From Gordionus sp. m RMFG-2023 (lineage: Eukaryota > Nematomorpha > Gordioida > Chordodea > Parachordodidae), in contig NC_088779.1 of NCBI RefSeq assembly GCF_954871325.1, positions 25,468,869-25,532,868 on the forward strand: DNA of 64,000 nucleotides. The letters run 5' to 3'. Of this stretch, positions 49,750 to 61,273 are shown piece after piece. The notes below the pieces were generated by a model, which was given only the letters and a program-made list of their open reading frames with translations, made no database searches and had not been told where the DNA came from. The first letter of the stretch is position 1; the number at the start of each line of letters is the position of its first letter. The position numbers were made by a program, and so were the translations under genes.

Positions 49750-50050
49750 TGTTAGATTCCTTATTTGTTGAATTTCTAAGTTGCCGACTTTCTAAGTCGA
49801 GAATTACGTAAATAATGTTAGTTCCTTAATGCTGAATGGATTTTCTTTCTTCAATTTTATTATTTTACATACAACTTTTTATTTTCATTTTCCAAGAAAA
49901 AAAAACAAAATCTTTCTTAAAAAAATACAATTCCAAGAATTGGTCAAAAAAAATTAGTCACAGTTTAAAAAAATCGATAAAAGAAAATAAAAATAATAAC
50001 AATCCAAAAAATTGATAAAAGAAATAAAAATAATAATATCTCTCTAAACA
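49750..50050 (-). repeat. 3' LTR of the Ty3/Gypsy fossil
   Basis: 301 bp, TG...CA in element sense, AT-rich, with a run of aaaataataataatatc-type sequence near its start. The matching copy is at 53,983-54,287. Confidence 0.85.
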
Positions 50051-53000
50051 TCTCCCTTTTTTAAAAAGATTTTCTAATTTGATCCTTATGTCTCTTCCAC
50101 TGGCCCTTAGCGGTATCCACAGTATATAGGAACTTCCCCGATCGGCCCACTATAGTCCCCTTGATCCACTTTACTTTGTCACTATAAGTTTTCGTCCATA
50201 CTGATTGTGCTATCATGAAAAATGAACCTCTTTGATCTGCGTGCGTATCGTCTCGTTTGCTCAAATGTGTTTCTTTAATCATTTCGAGATGATTCCGAGC
50301 ATTCCGTCCAAATATCATCTGTGCGGGGATTTGTCCCGTAGTCGTATGCTGGGTGTTTCTATAAGCTAAAAAGAAGAATTCGTTTAAATTATTGTACTTG
50401 TTATTGGTTGCATTTTTCTCCATGGCAGTTTTAACTGTTCTCACCATCCGTTCCGCCTCTCCGTTGGAGCTCGGGTGATAAGGAGGGGTCAGTATGTGGT
50501 TTATTCTATGTCTCTTGCAATATTCTTCGAATGACGACTAGTATTGCTGTCCGTTATCCGATACTAACGATTCCGGATATCCCCATCTAGGAAATATTTC
50601 ACCTAATACCCCCATGGTTCTCTCTTATGTGGTGGTCGTCATTCCTTTTACCTCAACCCATTTGGTAAAAGCGTCTACCAATATTAGCCACATGGTGTTT
50701 TTGAACGGTCCTGCGAAATCTATATTGACTCTTTGCCACGGTCTTGTCGTTTTCTCTCAATGGTGATCTTGTTTTGGAGGATTGTTTGCCCATGTATTAC
50801 ACGATTCGCATTGAAGGCATAGTTATTCTATTTCACGGTCAATTCCGGGCCACCATACATATTGCCTGGCTAAGCTTTTCATTCTGACGATTCCTTGATG
50901 ACCACTATGTAATTTGTTTAGTATTTTTTTCCCGCAATTCTGTTGGAATTATTATTCTTTCCCCTTTATATAAACATCCATCTGTTCCCATAAATTGTTT
51001 TTGCACATTTCATATTGTTTGAGTATATTGTCATTTTTTACCTTGAATTGAGTTTTTATACTTTCCTTTAACTTTTTTAACGTTCGTTTTCTAGTTTTTT
51101 CCGAATCTGCTGATATAGAATACTCGTTTATAAAATATACTACTTCATTATGATCTTTGGTATTATCTTCCATTGGGCATCTTGAGAGTCCGTTTGCCAC
51201 TTTGTTTTCCTTGTCAGCCTTGTATTTTATCTCGCAATTGTACCCTCCTAGCATTAGTAGACCATTTGAGCAATCGTGGTGACGTTATATTTGCCGAACT
51301 TTTGCTACCGAATATATATATATAAGTGGTTTATGGTCAGTCCATATTGTAAAAGTTTGACCTACTAAATATTCATAAAATTTATTTATTCCGAATACGA
51401 GCCCTAATGCTTCCCTTTCGATAGTTGAGTAGTTTTTTTCTGCTATTGATAGTGTCCGTGAAGCAAAACCTATGGGATTCTCGGATGCATTTTTCGGTAT
51501 GAGATAGTACGGCTCCTACATCTTTTATAGATGCATCCGTAGTGAGTTGGATCTCTTTATCTGGATCAAAATGAACGATTATTGGAGGATTGGTCAAACA
51601 TTTCTTTACAATTTCCATACTTGATCTGCATTCTTCCGTCCATAGGAAAGTGTTACCTTTCTTTAATAAATCATAGAGGGGTGGCGCAATCGTTGAAATT
51701 TTTTTTATGAATCGATGGTAATAATTCATAAGGCCTAATAACGACTGCAATTTATTAACTGGCTCCGAGTTGCATACTTTATGGCTTCTAGTTTCTCCTC
51801 TGAGGGCATAAGACCTCTACTGGATATGATGTGACCTTGATATTTTACTTTTTCTTTAAGAAATTTACTCTTTTCATAATTAGACCGAATTCCGACATTC
51901 GTTGGAATACTTTTTCTAGATTATTTAGATGATCTTCATCCGAAGAACCTGTGATTATTAAATCGTCAATATAGTATGCTACTCCTATCATTTTCCCAAA
52001 AATTAGGTCCATAGTCATTTGGATTGCTGACGCCGGAGTTATTCCAAATAACATTCTTTTGAATTGAAACAGACCTTTATGAGTGTTAATAGCTAAATAC
52101 TTCCTCGAATCAGAATCTATTACTATTTGGTGGTATGCATTTGAAAAGTCAATGGTTGAAAACTTTTCCCCTTTTCTTAATTTATTAAATATTTCCTGTA
52201 TTCTAGGGATAGGGTATATATCCGCTATCATCCATAGATTTATAGTTATTTTGTAGTCTACGCAAAGCCTTATACTCCCGTTGGGCTTAATTATCAGACG
52301 ATTGGCACATTCCGAATACTTTATAGGTTCTATTACGTCGTTTTCGATCCATTTTGTTAGTTCCTCATCAACCTTTTCTTCTAAAGCATATGAAATTTTC
52401 CTAGGGGCACAAAAATTTGGGGTCGCATTGTCTTTTATATTCAGATGGACTTCCATATTGTTCAATTTTCCTAACTTTTTATCGAATATTGTTATGTATT
52501 TTTCCGTTATTGCTTTCAATTCTTGTCCCACGTAATATATATTATTATATTATTATCGTCCACTTCGGTCCCTCCTAATATGATTCTTTCCATATCAATT
52601 CTCTAAATTCCTTCAGCCAGTTAATGCCTACCAATGATGGTCCATCAGATTTCACTATAACCAAAGGTAGATTTTTTATGATATCTTTTATTTGAACTTT
52701 CATGTCCACGCTACCTATAATGGCTATTTCGTTACCTTCGTACGTCCTTAATTTTGTGCCCGAATCATGAATCATTTTATCGGAGTTGATAGTATTCCAA
52801 GTCTTCAACGAAATAATTGATACTGATGCTCCTGTATCTAGGATCATGTTTATTTTCTTACCCTCTATACTTAGATTGACTTTGAATTTTTCCTTACAAG
52901 ATTTGATATCCATCGAGTATATATAGGATATATCTTCCTCGTTGTTTTTTGATCGCAAGATTTAATCAAATGTTTGTTACTACCGCATTTGAAGCAAGTT

Positions 53001-53982
53001 TTTTTTGTCTGGTAAAATTGATTGTCATTGTATTTATAGTTATTATTGTTAGTGCTGTACTTTCCCCTAATCTTATCAGAATATTGATATTTGGTTTTAT
53101 GATAAAATTCATTGTTATCTTACCAATTATATCGATAGTATTTGTTATCATTATTACTATATTTGTTAACATTATTATTATAATTGTTATCATTATTATT
53201 ATAATTGTTATCATTATTATTATAATTGTACTGCGGGTTATCATTATTATGCCTTCCATACTTCGAGTTGTTATAATAATTATATCTAATAAATCTATTA
53301 TCCAATCTTGTCTTGTAAGGATAATTGTCACTATATCGTTCCTGGCTATTATTATTACTATTGAGCTTTTGATTATCTTGTATATAATTTTTTTTATTAC
53401 TTTCTATTTTATCTTCGCCTCGATCATTTCCATCTTGACAATAAAATATATCTTTTGCTTTTTCTTTTTCCTCTATCAAATCCATAGTTCGGAGGATATT
53501 TTCGATTTCCTCTACTCCCATGTCCTCTTCTAATAATAACTTTGTTTTGATCTCTTATCTCTCCAATCCGTTGATTATCTGCATTTTTAAATTTTGAAGT
53601 TGCATTTCAATGCTAAAGCCTTTAACGAATTTAAAAATTTCAAATTAGTTTATCCCTCTCTTTGGGTACGTTTAACAAATTGGAAACTTTCCAATGGTCC
53701 TATTTTTTTTTCGTTAGCTATCAAAGAATCTAATATATCGTCATATTAAATTTTATTAATAGATTTGGGAGAGAATTTTAAAATTACTTTATTTAAGTCG
53801 TAGGTGGACGATACAGATACGAGTGCTGCCCTTTTTTTCTCGTTGTCAGATATATCGTTCAATATGAAATACGCCTCTAATTTAATATGAAATGTTGAGA
53901 AAGGATCACCCTATGGGATTCGATGGTGTCATCTTAGATACTTTTATATCGAATTTTAGTTATTTCCTCTGTTCGTCGCCAG

Positions 53983-54287
53983 TGTTAGATTCCTTATTTG
54001 TTGAATTTCTAAGTCGCCGAATTTCTAAGTCGAGATTTATGTAATCTTAAATAATGTTAGATTTCCTTAATACTGAATGAATTTTCTTTCTTCAATTTTA
54101 TTATTTTTCATACAACTTTTTATTTTCATTTTCCAAGCAAAAAAACAAAATCTTTTTCAAAAAAATACAATTCCAAGAATTGGTCAAAATAAATTAGTCA
54201 CAATTCAAAAAAATCGATAAAAGAAAATAAAAATAATAACAATCCAAAAAATCGATAAAAGAAATAAAAATAATAATATCTCCCTAA
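53983..54287 (-). repeat. 5' LTR of the Ty3/Gypsy fossil
   Basis: About 305 bp, aligned end to end with 49,750-50,050. No flanking target duplication could be confirmed, which fits an old insertion. Confidence 0.85.
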
Positions 54288-55039
54288 GATTTCATAACAT
54301 ATTTAATAATCAAAACAAATTTTTAAAGGTTCGAATACTCTTATATAGATTCGAATAAAATTTATTAACAGTTCAAATTCTATTATAATGATCAATTGCA
54401 ATGTAATGATTGGACTTAGATTTAGGGTTAGGACATAGGTTTTACAAATAATTTTGAATTTACTTTTGCTATTAATGGTTAGGCAAAAGATATATTCTAG
54501 AAGAGAGGTGAAATTTTCAGAGTGTTATATATGTAAATCATTAAAAAAGATTTATCAATTATAAATTAGCATATATATCTTTGTGTTAGAAATTATCTTT
54601 ATTGTGAGGCTTATTTTGATTTCTTTTAATTATAACAATATTTAAAAATTGGGATTTATGATTAAATTTGATTTTTACCTTATTACTCCTAAAGGGTGTG
54701 TTATTGTAGATTAGTAAAACATTACTTTTACGAAATTCTAAAATGCTAAGCCCATATTATTTTAAAAAATTGGATCTGTAGCACTAATTTAAATGAAGAT
54801 GGTGACCTCTTACTACAGCCTGGTTTACAATATATATTTTTATACATCATCAGTTCTATTTTACGTTTAAATTTAATAAATAATGAATATAACAATTCTC
54901 ACTTTATTATTTTACGTCTTCATTAATATTGATCATGTTAACGATATATATTTTTAACTATTTACCGCAAAAGAAAAGGTTTAATAACTATCATCATCAC
55001 TTTTATGATTATATATTATCTGATAGTTCAATTAAACAT
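54288..55039. other. Intergenic AT-rich DNA
   Basis: No gene, RNA or element with clear ends. Only short chance frames. Confidence 0.5.
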
Positions 55040-55652
55040 GTTTACACTTACGCCTAAAACGAATTATTTGTTATTCGAAATTCGATTCAATTCGTTTCGA
55101 TTCGTATTTTACGAATACGAATATCACAATTATTCGATTCGAAATGAATATTTAGAAAAAGTATTCGTCGAATAGTAAATTTTTATTATTCGATTCGAAA
55201 TTATTCGTGTTATTCGAAATTATTCGTATTAATCGTAAATATTCGTATTAATCGAAATTATTCTTATTATTCAAAATTATTTATAAATATTCGTAAATAT
55301 TCATAATTTTTCGTAAATATTTTATTTTTTCGTTAATATTCGTAAATCGTAAGTAAATAATAAATAAAATTAAATTTTCCTAGTGCATTCCATTTCATTT
55401 TACTTTATTTTTTCCCTAATCATATGTTATATTTTGTTTGATGCCCCAACAAAGTAAATTATTTTAATTAATTTTATTTATATATTTGTGAAAAAGAAAT
55501 ATACGATAGCGGTAGCGCGCTACTTTTAAAAGTAGTGTTTAACAACACTGATCTCGACAACCAGAAGTTGGTAGGAGTATCTCATAACCTAAGATTCAAA
55601 AATGTTAAAGAAAATGATAAAATTGAATATAAATTAGAATAAGGCTCAGCCA

Positions 55653-56045
55653 CAGTGGCGTAGCTACGGGGGTGGTTTTCGGGTTTGGACCCCTCCCAGA
55701 GCAAAAATTTATTTTTAGATTATACGTTAAAGACTTATAAGTGGTGACTTTATATCAAATAAATATCAATAATATTTATATTTTTCTGGTTTTGATGTTT
55801 GTGGAAGGATATTATATTACTATTGAAATTATTCTGGATAGTATTATTATAAAGTCATTGAGAATAATCTACTAAATTATAAAACAAATTATTGATGCAT
55901 TTAAAAATATATTTATTATATATTATCGAAGATATGGTTATGGGCAAAAGGGCCGAAGGCCCGTTAAAAGGGGTCTGGGGGCGAAGCCCCCAGTGCTTTT
56001 ATATGTATGGACCCCCTCTAAGGAAAATTTCTAGCTACGCCACTG
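55653..56045. mobile_element. hAT miniature element CAGTGGCGTAGCTA, with perfect 8-bp target duplication
   Basis: Starts CAGTGGCGTAGCTACGGGG and ends CTAGCTACGCCACTG. It is flanked on both sides by CTCAGCCA (55,645-55,652 and 56,046-56,053). The 393-bp interior holds GC-rich hairpins (ctgggggcgaagcccccag). Elements with this terminus are widespread in animals. The intact ends and duplications show it inserted after the surrounding hAT and its neighbours had settled. Confidence 0.9.
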
Positions 56046-56169
56046 CTCAGCCATAAAGAGCGAATTCATTATAGAAATTAGAAAATAATTTAATATCCAT
56101 ACATTTTACTATTTGAATTTGACCATATTTGACCGGTCAAATATCGGTCAATTGACCGAATCTTATTTG

Positions 56170-57277
56170 ACCTGTCAAATGCACAACGCTGATCTCAGAT
56201 AATAATAAAATTTAAGACCTAAAATTTTAAACAATGTAAAATTTTTAGAGATAATAAATATAAAATTTCTATATTTCGATAAAGTTATGATATTTTTACT
56301 AAAGTTGCTCAAAAAAAAATCCTTTGTGAAGGGTAGAAAGCATAATAACATGCTTATACTTTTTTGGTATGTGTAAGACACTAATGTCATATTATCTTGA
56401 AAGGCAAATAAGCTTGAATAAATATCTTTCTTTTTAAAGATTAAATGATGTTGGAATCTGCTTTTTATTTTTTCTTAAGGGTTTCTACTATAGTTAATGA
56501 ATGGGAATTTAACAATAACAAATGTTTAGCAAGTTCATATCTGGTAAACTAGTTATCTGTGATGACATATATATTAGTCTTAGAAATTGGTTGAATTAGT
56601 ATTTCAAGCACATCAAAAGGTTTATTACTCAATTTAAAATTGCCAGTATATAATTTTATTTATAAAGATTAAAATATTCTTGAATCCATTAGGGCATGAA
56701 TTATTTTGAAGGCTTATTTGGCATGTATTGCTTAAAGGGATTTTCCTTCTAAAAGATGGAAGCATTTCATCAATTGCAACATATTGTCCAACACTATAAG
56801 AGTTATTACAGTTTTCATTAAAATTATCAAACATATCTCTGTGATTCCTCAATCTCCGAATTGTGATTGCTATCTAATAAAAAGTAATCATCACTTGATT
56901 CAAAATCTATTACCTATAGAATTACTTTCATTAGAATAATTAAATTATAAATCATATGTTAAATTTAAGTCATGTATATTAATCAAAATATAGAAATAAA
57001 TAAAAAAAATTCAATTTTATATATTAACCTGCCATATATAATCATAATTAGTAACAAAAAAGAATGTAATTACACATGTGGTGTGGGGAATATTTTACCC
57101 AGAGTTCGACAAATTACATATATCTCAAAAACTGTCAAATCAATAATCATGAAATTTGGAAGTTGTATTCCTTGTTACAAATATTAAACTAATGTAAAAA
57201 TCAGGTCAGAATATCTACTAGGTTTTGTATTACAAAGATTATATTGTATTTACCCCACCTGTGTAGTGAAGGGTTAA
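56170..57277 (-). pseudogene. Decayed piggyBac-like transposase
   Basis: The - strand shows YSVGQYVAIDEMLPSFRRK, the conserved D-E-x-[ML]-x-x-F-[RK]-x-R block of piggyBac transposases (56,634-56,852). Further on come NIYVITDN and YELAKHLL, then MTLVSYT with a string of Leu/Ser, matching the DNWFTS, L-x-x-LL and LVSY-x-P-K-K-x-K regions. Stops and shifts interrupt it and both termini of the protein are missing. At the 5' side GAAGGG followed by TTAA (57,274-57,277) fits a piggyBac end at its TTAA target. The opposite end was not found. Confidence 0.6.
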
Positions 57278-57428
57278 AAAAATTACTAATGTTCGGAAGA
57301 TTTAATTAATTTATGTTTCTTAAGTTGTTTTAAATATTTTTTCTTTCAGCTGCTAATATATCAACGATCTGTTTCCGGAAGGATGGTAAACTTAGATTTT
57401 ATATAATTTTAAATATATTTATATCAAT

Positions 57429-58440
57429 TTGAAAATCTTGATGGAGGAGGTGGTGATGGACAAAGCCAATCCTCAACTAGTTCTAGATATATCTATCCAA
57501 TCAATATCTGATCAAGCTGAACCCATTAATGCAAGGCGGAAAAATTCCTTAATATGGAATCATTATCTTTATGATTCTAAAGTAGAAACTGCCAAATGTA
57601 AAATCTGCAAGGTAGAAATAATGTGTAAGAAAAAAATCACCTCTGCACTAATCATCGATGAAGTTGTGACTCAGATATATGATGATATAGAAGACAACTG
57701 AGTGAAGTATTTTAATTGGTTTATTTACTATTTTTATTTTTTACCAGAATAATTGGATGTCTTTGATAAATATACAAGAAAAATTAAAGACTTTTTTTGA
57801 TTTTACTGAAGATATCTGTGGTAACACATATCCCACCTTAAATCTTGTGATCCCATTTTATTTTTCGTTAATTGAACATTTAAACTCATTTGACCACACT
57901 TTTATAAACACCCTCAATGCGATTGAGAAAATAGAAAACTATTACAAGTTAACAAATATTGAAACAATAATATCAACGATATTAGATCCAAGACTAAAAT
58001 TAGAATTTTTTCAACAATTACCAACATCATATAAAATAGATACAATAAATCTATTACAAAAATTCAAGGATGTATACAACGCAAAGTGAAATACACTATA
58101 AATACAACATCAGATAACGCAATAATAGTCAAATATAGATAGAATCCTTAAACAAAATATCATCTTACCAATATGCGAGTTCAAACTTATCTTAATGAAT
58201 TAAGAATTACTTCTAATAAGAGCCCCCTAGAATGGTGGAGATTGCATGGGGATCATTTTCCCGTGTTGTCGAAAATGGCAATTGATATATTGTCCATTCA
58301 AGGATCTTCAGCTTCATGTGAGCCGTTATTTTCAGGGGACAAATATGATAACGAAAAATAGAATGTCTTTGAAGGTAGAAACCATAAGAAAGACTTTATG
58401 CATAAAAAACTGGTTATTATCAAATTCAGATCTACCATAA
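57429..58440 (+). pseudogene. Decayed hAT transposase (BED finger to dimerisation domain)
   Basis: Three pieces are in order. 57,429-57,701 has a BED-type finger (SLIWNHYLYD, AKCKICK). 57,757-58,089 has the region before the C-terminal domain (LNAIEKIENYYKLTNIETII, STILDPRLKLEFF). 58,173-58,361 has the hAT dimerisation block (SPLEWWRLHGDHFPVLSKMA, SIQGSSASCEPLFSG). The central catalytic part is missing and the pieces are separated by stops and frame changes. Length and order match BED-hAT transposases of the Ac/Tam3 group. Confidence 0.75.
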
Positions 58441-58790
58441 TTGTATTTTTTATGTATTATATTTTGATGTTTATAAAAGAAAATTTTAATAAAATTTAGA
58501 ATATTAGATTGAAGAAATAATGTATAATTATAAGCAATTCTAAATCTAAAAATCAGGTGATTTTGGCCAACTTGTTTGGATAACGTTTATAAAATTATTG
58601 GGTTTTATTCCGCTTATTTTCTGTAAATTTTGATATGCTAATGACAATTAATTTAGTTTTTTTAGTTAGTGTCATTTCAAAACATCCACTTCTGTTTATA
58701 ATTAATTTTTGCAAAATATAATCTATTTTTTATAAACTTTAGAATTTACGAATAATAAATTATTCGATATTCGATTCGTTTTTTTACACT

Positions 58791-59745
58791 ATATATTTTT
58801 GCCCATATTCAGCAAAAATAAAACGATTATGACAACTGTCACTTTTCTATGTATGATACATCTTCGTTGAATTTATATAACTTGTTTATAATATATATTT
58901 TTTACCCATTTTCAAAAAAAGTTTAAAAATAATGATCATTAAAATTGCCATTTTTCTGTGCCAAATCTTCAACTAGATTTAATTTAACTTAAGTACTATA
59001 TATAATTTTCCATTTGCAAAAAAATTTAAAAAATAACGAATATGGCATCGTCACTTATTTATGGCACATCTTGATTGAAATTTTAATTTAACATGCTTAC
59101 AATTTATATATTTTAACTTTTATAATTAACCCACTTTAATTTTATTTTATAAAAATACTAATTTCTTATAACATCTTATAAGACGAACAACATAAACGAT
59201 CATAATTATTTTTAAATAAAAAATCTTCAATGATCTCGATCTTTAAAGATCATTTGCTCAAAGTTTTTTTAAAATAAAAAATATTCAAGGATTTCCAATC
59301 TTTGAAGAGCATTGCTCAATTTTTTTTTTAAATATAAGATATTCAAATACCTTCTTCAAATTTTTGAGCGAGATCTTACTCAAAATGTCCTTCAAAAATT
59401 TCTTGCACAACTCTGAAACACATAATGAAAATTAGAACTATAAGAGAAATAAAAATTTTCCCTTGAATTTCTTTAGAGGTGACCTGACCACCTTAGGCAA
59501 TTTTAAACCCGAAGCTGGTCCAATACTCGGTATGACTCAAGAAGTTAATTTTGTTTGTCTTCACTTTGATATTCTTTTTTAATTACCTTTTAAAAAATTT
59601 TTTTTGAATATCTTAATGTTCCTTCTAATATATTTTTTATATATATGCGTTTTATATATATATTTCAAAATAAAATATTTTAAATCTTAAAATATAATAA
59701 TAGATTATAATACAAATAATGACGAATGAATAATAAAATAACTTA
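58791..59745. other. Intergenic DNA with a family B miniature element
   Basis: 59,215-59,415 holds inverted GATCTTTAAAGATC-like motifs and ends GCACAACTCTG, related to 24,000-24,150. The rest is AT-rich and featureless. A GC-richer scrap at 59,470-59,530 is unassigned. Confidence 0.4.
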
Positions 59746-60131
59746 ATTATATTAAATCTTTAAAATATTGTGGTTTTAATGACGTCGAATTGTAACTGTA
59801 TAATAAAGGGTTCGCGTTTGATGGCAATGTTTTGGTAAAGGGACAGTTGTGGAACCAGTTTTGACTTAGTTGTAGCAATGAGCAAAGGGGAGCTGTAATT
59901 GAAGCTAGAAGAGTTCGACGGAGCTGTGCTATGGAGTTCCACTGGGTGCAACAGTATCGTATATAGCATAAGGACGGAGGATAAGATGGAAGTTCAAGGT
60001 ACAAATTCGAATCAGTAACACATTGTCTGGATGTTATATTGGGAGCCTTGAAAAAGTTTTTAGGTGGCCCTGACAAAAACAGTTGGGTGTCTGGTCCTAA
60101 AAAAAACCTTTGCATATCAAGTAGAGAGGAA

Positions 60132-60915
60132 TTATATCTTCTTTTTACCGCGAGTGGAGATCGCCTTCTTGGGGATATCCCGCCGACTGCTTGGCACTGA
60201 TCGGCGGGGTTTACGAAAGGGCTTCTCTGTGATGGGTTTGATATCCTCAGCTCCAAGAAATCTAGCTGTGAATGATGAGTCATGGGCGAAGATAGTTGAC
60301 CAATTCCAATGTATTGCAAGCATAAGAATTCTTACTCTTTCTGTGATGATATCAATCACGACCATATCTTGGCCAAGATTCATCCGCTTCACGAGCTTTT
60401 GAAGGAATTTGACTTCGGCGCGGTCTCGCTGGGAGACTTTGCAATGGGGCTGGGCAAGGTCGTCTTCAATACCTCGAAGCATTGTCTTGAGTTTATCGAC
60501 TTTCTCGGATGGAGTAGGTGGGAAAGAGGATGATTTGGAAACGTTTAAGGGCATGAGGGTTGTTGGCATTGGTGCAAGGGTATTACTGGGAGCACCAATA
60601 CATTCATCTTCACCTGAGGAGTCAATGAAGGCAATGGGGGCGTGTAATCTGGACAGGCTAGATCTTCCATAGGAGTGGGATTCAATAGCATCAATGCGCT
60701 TGCTTAGCAAATTTACAGTGTTCAGCAGTTTGTTAAAATCGGTAGCTGTAGGGAGTCCAGTCATCACAGTACTAACTCCTGTATTGTTACCGGTAGGTCT
60801 GGAATTGTCAAGAGTAAACAAAGCTTGCTTTGAAGCTTTTTGACTACAATTCAGGAGATCGAAGTTTAGTTTTGAATCTTCAGCCACCGGTGAATGATTA
60901 ACTATAGTAAGTGGT
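60132..60915 (-). CDS. Unidentified open frame, GC-richer than surroundings, possibly retroelement-derived
   Basis: About 250 residues are open from a point upstream of GTG at 60,887 to a stop at 60,132. No ATG opens it. A splice-acceptor-like CTATAG lies at about 60,903, so it may be an exon or part of a larger broken element. It contains a heptad-like stretch (NKLLNTVNLLSKRIDAIES), a proline/serine-rich middle, a charged helix-like region (DRAEVKFLQKLVKRMN), RVRILMLAIHWNW and a basic tail (KPFRKPRRSVPSSRRD). This layout resembles a nucleic-acid-binding structural protein of a retroelement, but I do not recognise the family. GC is near 45 percent against about 25 percent around it, which suggests recent arrival. 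Confidence 0.35.
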
Positions 60916-61273
60916 ATAAGGAAATAATGGCATGGTTAAATTTAATTAGATTATATAAAAACAAATTTAAACATTATAGAGAAAAAAATAATTTCAAAAA
61001 TCAAATAATAAATTTTAAGCCATGCAAGTTGACGTGAAGTTAAGCTCGGGCATATCATTTCTAAAACAATTCTAGCCCAACCTTATTTTTTGTAAAAAAA
61101 ATTAGACATGTATATAAATATTCTCAAAAAATATAGAAAATGCTCCTTTTTTATCAAATAAAGGAGATTGATTTTTTTGTTTAATTTAAAAATTAATCGA
61201 ATTTGCGAGATTCTAGATCAAATAAATTGCGTGTTAAAGTCAACGCCAAATTATTAATCGAAATAAGACTCAC

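Larger units (their letters stand above)
49750..54287 (-). mobile_element. Ty3/Gypsy-type LTR retrotransposon, old and broken
   Basis: A 4.5 kb element is read on the - strand, with LTRs at 53,983-54,287 (5') and 49,750-50,050 (3'). The LTRs end TG...CA and differ at roughly a tenth of positions by eye, so the insertion is old. Just inside the 5' LTR a primer-binding-like TGGCGACGAACAG is seen. Just inside the 3' LTR there is a purine tract (AAAAAAGGGAGATG). Parts in order: decayed gag with an Asn-rich tract (about 53,100-53,900), a CCHC zinc knuckle (about 52,950), an aspartic protease (LDTGAS), a reverse transcriptase with YIDD (about 51,850-52,530), RNase H (about 51,000-51,800) and integrase (about 50,060-50,900). 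The order protease-RT-RNase H-integrase is that of Ty3/Gypsy. No envelope gene is seen. The coding region has many breaks (of the order of ten). Confidence 0.9.
55040..58790 (+). mobile_element. Decayed hAT transposon with ATTCG-rich ends, carrying nested insertions
   Basis: The left end (55,060-55,370) is a dense field of ATTCG/CGAAT motifs. The right end (58,745-58,790) has the same motifs in inverse orientation (cgaataataaattattcg, then cgattcg). Between them lie hAT transposase remnants on the + strand (57,429-58,440), a piggyBac remnant on the - strand (56,170-57,277) and a hAT miniature element (55,653-56,045). The ATTCG fields are typical of hAT subterminal repeats. The exact terminal inverted repeats and an 8-bp target duplication were not settled. 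Confidence 0.55.

Noticed and set aside
52949-53533. 194-codon hydrophobic + strand frame
   Set aside because: It is antisense to the Asn-rich gag tract of the LTR fossil. The Ile/Val-rich translation is a by-product of the repeated codons.
59747-60402. Other frames overlapping the GC-rich open frame
   Set aside because: They overlap it on both strands, have no independent start context or motif, and are expected in GC-richer DNA with few stops.
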